Assembly (NCBI GenBank): GCA_035690725.1
Contig: DASSKF010000151.1
Span: 1-15,393 of the forward strand
Source of the DNA: DASSKF01 sp035690725
GTDB lineage: Bacteria > Actinomycetota > Actinomycetes > Actinomycetales > Dermatophilaceae
Direction of reading: 5' to 3'
DNA length: 15,393 bases
Positions 13,385 to 15,393 of this stretch are shown here, piece by piece (the stretch's first letter is position 1; every line of letters starts with the position of its first letter). The translations under genes and the position numbers were made by a program. The notes beneath the pieces were generated by a model. It made no database searches, had not been told where the DNA came from, and saw only the letters and a list, made by a program, of their open reading frames with translations.

Positions 13385-15352
13385 TCAGACCTCGAACTGG
13401 GCGCTCTCGAGCCGCTCCTTGACGGTGTTGAGGAAGCGGGCCGCGTCGGCGCCGTCGACGATCCGGTGGTCGTAGGACAGCGCGAGGTAGGCCATCGAGC
13501 GGATCGCGAGCGTCTCGCCGCCCTCAGCGTCGGTGACGACGACCGGGCGCTTGACCACGCTGCCGGTGCCGAGGATGCCGACCTGCGGCTGGTTGATGAT
13601 CGGGGTGTCGAACAGGGCCCCACGGCTGCCGGTGTTCGTCAGCGTGAAGGTGCCGCCGCCGAGCTCGTCCGGGGAGACCTTGTTGGTCCGGGTGCGCTCG
13701 GCGAGGTCCGCGATCTTCTTGGCCAGCCCGGCGATGTTGAGCTCACCCGCGTCCTTGATCACCGGCACCAGCAGCCCGCGCTCGGTGTCGACGGCGATGC
13801 CGAGGTTCTCCTGGGCGTGGTAGGCGATGGTGTCGCCCTCGACGCTGGCATTGACGTTCGGGTGCTCCTTGAGCGCCTCGATGGTCGCCAGGGCGAAGAA
13901 CGGCAGGAAGCTGAGCTTGACGCCTTCCCGGGCCTCGAAGTCCCGCTTCGTGCGGTCGCGCAGCCGGGCGATCTTGGTGACGTCCACCTCGACCACGGTG
14001 GTGAGCTGCGCCGACACCTGCAGCGACTCGACCATGCGCTGGGCGATGACCTTGCGCAACCGGCTCATCTTCTCGGTCGTCCCGCGCTTGGCGGCGATCG
14101 AGGCCATCGCGTCGGCGGACCGGCCGCTGGTGGCCGGCGCGGCGCTCGGCTGCCGGCCGGTCTGCGCCTGCTGCGGCTCGGCCTGCTGCTGGCGCGCCTG
14201 GGCGGCGTCGAGGATGTCCTTCTTGCGGATCCGGCCGCCGACGCCGGTGCCGTCGATCGTCGCCAGGTCGATGCCGTTCTCCTTGGCGAGCTTGCGCACC
14301 AGCGGGGTGACGTAGCCGGTGGCCTCCCGGTCACCGTCCCCCTGCTGCTGAGCCTGCTGCGGCTGCTGCCGGGGCTGGGCCTGCTGCGGCTGCTGCTGGG
14401 GCTGGGCCTGCTGCTGGGCCTGCTGCGGCTCCGGTGCGGCCTCGGTCGGCGAGGCCGCCTGCTGCGACTGCTGCGCCGCCTGCTCCTGCTCCTGCCCCTC
14501 CTGCTCCAGCCCGGCTCCCCGCTGGCCGGACTGCTCGCCGGACTGCTCGCCGGACTCCTGGCCGGACTGCTGGCCGGACTCCTGCTGGCCGCCGGACGGC
14601 TGCTCGGACTCCGGCTGGCCGCCGCCGGAGGGCGCACCGCCACCGGAGCCGCCGACCACGGCGAGGTCCGCACCGACCTCGACGGTCTCGTCCTCGCCGA
14701 CGAGGATCTTCGTGAGCGTACCCGCGACGGGGGAGGGGATCTCGGTGTCGACCTTGTCGGTCGAGACCTCGAGCAGCGGCTCGTCGACCTCGACCTGGTC
14801 GCCCTCGCTCTTCAGCCAGCGGGTGACGGTGCCCTCGGTGACCGACTCGCCCAGGGCCGGCATGGTGACCTTCTCCCCGTCACCGCCGCCCGACGCGCCC
14901 CCGGAGCCACCCTGCTGCGCCCCGGCCTGCTGGGCCTGTGCCTGGCCGGAGGAGGACTGGTCCTGCTGCGCGCTCTGCGCCTGCTCCTCCTGCGCCGGCT
15001 GCTCGGCCTCCTGCTGTGACTCCTCCTGCTGCGACTCCTCCTGCTGCGACTGGTCCTGCTGTGCCTGCTCCTCCTGCGCCGGCTGCTGGCCACCGCCGCC
15101 GTCACCGGAGGGAGCACCCTCGCCGATCACCGCGAGGTCGGCGCCGACCTCGACGGTCTCGTCCTCCTGGACCAGCACCTCCTGCAGCGTGCCGCCCACC
15201 GGGGACGGGATCTCGGTGTCGACCTTGTCGGTCGAGACCTCCAGCAGCGGTTCGTCGACCTCGACCTGGTCGCCGACGTTCTTCAGCCAGCGGGTGACGG
15301 TGCCTTCGGTGACCGACTCACCGAGAGCCGGCATGGTCACGCGTTCGGACAT
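13385..15352 (-). CDS. sucB: 2-oxoglutarate dehydrogenase E2, succinyltransferase
   Basis: Core acyltransferase of the 2-oxoglutarate (and, in some actinobacteria, also pyruvate) dehydrogenase complex; the M. tuberculosis counterpart is dlaT. The 655 residues hold two lipoyl domains (about 5-77 and 162-234) with lipoyl-lysines Lys43 and Lys200 in STDKVDTEIPSP. The peripheral subunit-binding domain is at about 346-383 (YVTPLVRKLAKENGIDL), and the catalytic domain runs from about 425 with SYDHRIVDG (626-634), active-site His629 and Asp633. Linkers of about 85 and 110 residues are almost pure Gln, Glu, Ser, Gly and Pro, making it longer than the 553-residue M. tuberculosis protein. The start is ATG 15352 behind GAGGAG. 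LipB and LipA from this window modify it. The usual upstream partner, lpd, would lie beyond the right edge. Confidence 0.94.
   Translation of the reverse strand: MSERVTMPALGESVTEGTVTRWLKNVGDQVEVDEPLLEVSTDKVDTEIPSPVGGTLQEVLVQEDETVEVGADLAVIGEGAPSGDGGGGQQPAQEEQAQQDQSQQEESQQEESQQEAEQPAQEEQAQSAQQDQSSSGQAQAQQAGAQQGGSGGASGGGDGEKVTMPALGESVTEGTVTRWLKSEGDQVEVDEPLLEVSTDKVDTEIPSPVAGTLTKILVGEDETVEVGADLAVVGGSGGGAPSGGGQPESEQPSGGQQESGQQSGQESGEQSGEQSGQRGAGLEQEGQEQEQAAQQSQQAASPTEAAPEPQQAQQQAQPQQQPQQAQPRQQPQQAQQQGDGDREATGYVTPLVRKLAKENGIDLATIDGTGVGGRIRKKDILDAAQARQQQAEPQQAQTGRQPSAAPATSGRSADAMASIAAKRGTTEKMSRLRKVIAQRMVESLQVSAQLTTVVEVDVTKIARLRDRTKRDFEAREGVKLSFLPFFALATIEALKEHPNVNASVEGDTIAYHAQENLGIAVDTERGLLVPVIKDAGELNIAGLAKKIADLAERTRTNKVSPDELGGGTFTLTNTGSRGALFDTPIINQPQVGILGTGSVVKRPVVVTDAEGGETLAIRSMAYLALSYDHRIVDGADAARFLNTVKERLESAQFEV
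14526..14590 (-). repeat. 12-bp degenerate tandem repeat in the second E2 linker
   Basis: About five 12-bp units that begin CCGGACTGCTCG (plus-strand reading) and vary at the last bases. They encode SGQE/SGEQ tetrapeptides at residues about 255-276. This points to linker growth by replication slippage. Confidence 0.75.
14651..15340 (-). repeat. Duplicated lipoyl-domain coding segment
   Basis: Segments 15122-15340 and 14651-14869 each encode a lipoyl domain. They share long identical DNA runs around the lipoyl-lysine codon, for instance GATCTCGGTGTCGACCTTGT in both on the plus strand. The outer ends of the domains differ more, so the centre has stayed similar through selection, gene conversion or both. 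Confidence 0.8.
15018..15061 (-). repeat. 15-bp tandem repeat in the first E2 linker
   Basis: GACTCCTCCTGCTGC is present at 15018-15032 and 15033-15047, with a diverged third copy after it. It encodes QQEES units at residues about 102-112 of E2. Confidence 0.75.
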
Positions 15353-15393
15353 GTGTGAGGTCTCCTCGCTTGTCAGGGTGGGGACGGGTGCGG
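15353..15393 (-). promoter_or_regulatory. sucB ribosome-binding site at the right edge
   Basis: The minus strand carries GAGGAG about 10 nt before ATG 15352. No promoter is visible in the 41 bases available, so transcription probably enters from beyond the window. Confidence 0.5.

Noticed and set aside
13466..15019. 517-codon plus-strand open frame opposite sucB
   Set aside because: Its Leu-rich runs are the complement of the Gln/Glu linker codons of E2; no start signal or domain is seen.

Overview
The window comes from a high-G+C actinobacterium, most likely a member of the Micrococcales (Intrasporangiaceae-like). That placement is inferred from gene content, gene order and GTG start use; no marker gene settles it. 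The core is the conserved lipoate/2-oxoglutarate dehydrogenase/glutamine synthetase neighbourhood. In Mycobacterium tuberculosis the order is dlaT - Rv2216 - lipB - lipA - Rv2219 (DUF4191) - Rv2219A (RDD) - glnA1. Here the same order runs from right to left: sucB/dlaT (13385-15352), lipB, lipA, DUF4191, RDD and glnA (2880-4304).

Region by region. Positions 1-2870 are an accessory, decaying strip. It holds an epimerase fragment with a frameshift, an intact F420/NADP-reductase-like oxidoreductase, a divergent TetR regulator, the frameshifted BRCT-domain remnant of an exonuclease-like protein, and the C-terminal stump of a phage-type tyrosine recombinase whose catalytic Tyr position reads Asp. 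The strip ends against the 3' end of glnA. Positions 2880-7567 are core metabolism: glnA with a four-element GlnR-type box upstream, a divergent RDD membrane protein, then DUF4191, lipA and lipB. Positions 7614-13384 are a lineage-specific insertion between lipB and sucB: an MMPL/RND transporter translationally coupled to a Gfo/Idh/MocA oxidoreductase, a convergent S51 peptidase E, and a divergent receptor-like Ser/Thr kinase. Positions 13385-15352 encode the E2 acyltransferase, with two lipoyl domains and very long Gln/Ser/Glu linkers.

How the genes work together. LipB and LipA make the lipoyl cofactor that E2 carries on two lysines. E2 acts in the TCA cycle at 2-oxoglutarate, the carbon skeleton that enters nitrogen assimilation through glutamate and then GlnA. 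The transporter/oxidoreductase pair, the peptidase and the kinase have no sequence-evident link to this pathway.

The most informative regulatory signals are the GlnR-type box before glnA and repeated TAnnnT -10 boxes placed exactly 6 nt before the start codons of the TetR, RDD and lipB genes (7 nt for pepE), which predicts leaderless mRNAs. I found no CRISPR array, tRNA, rRNA, intact insertion sequence or recognisable defence system.
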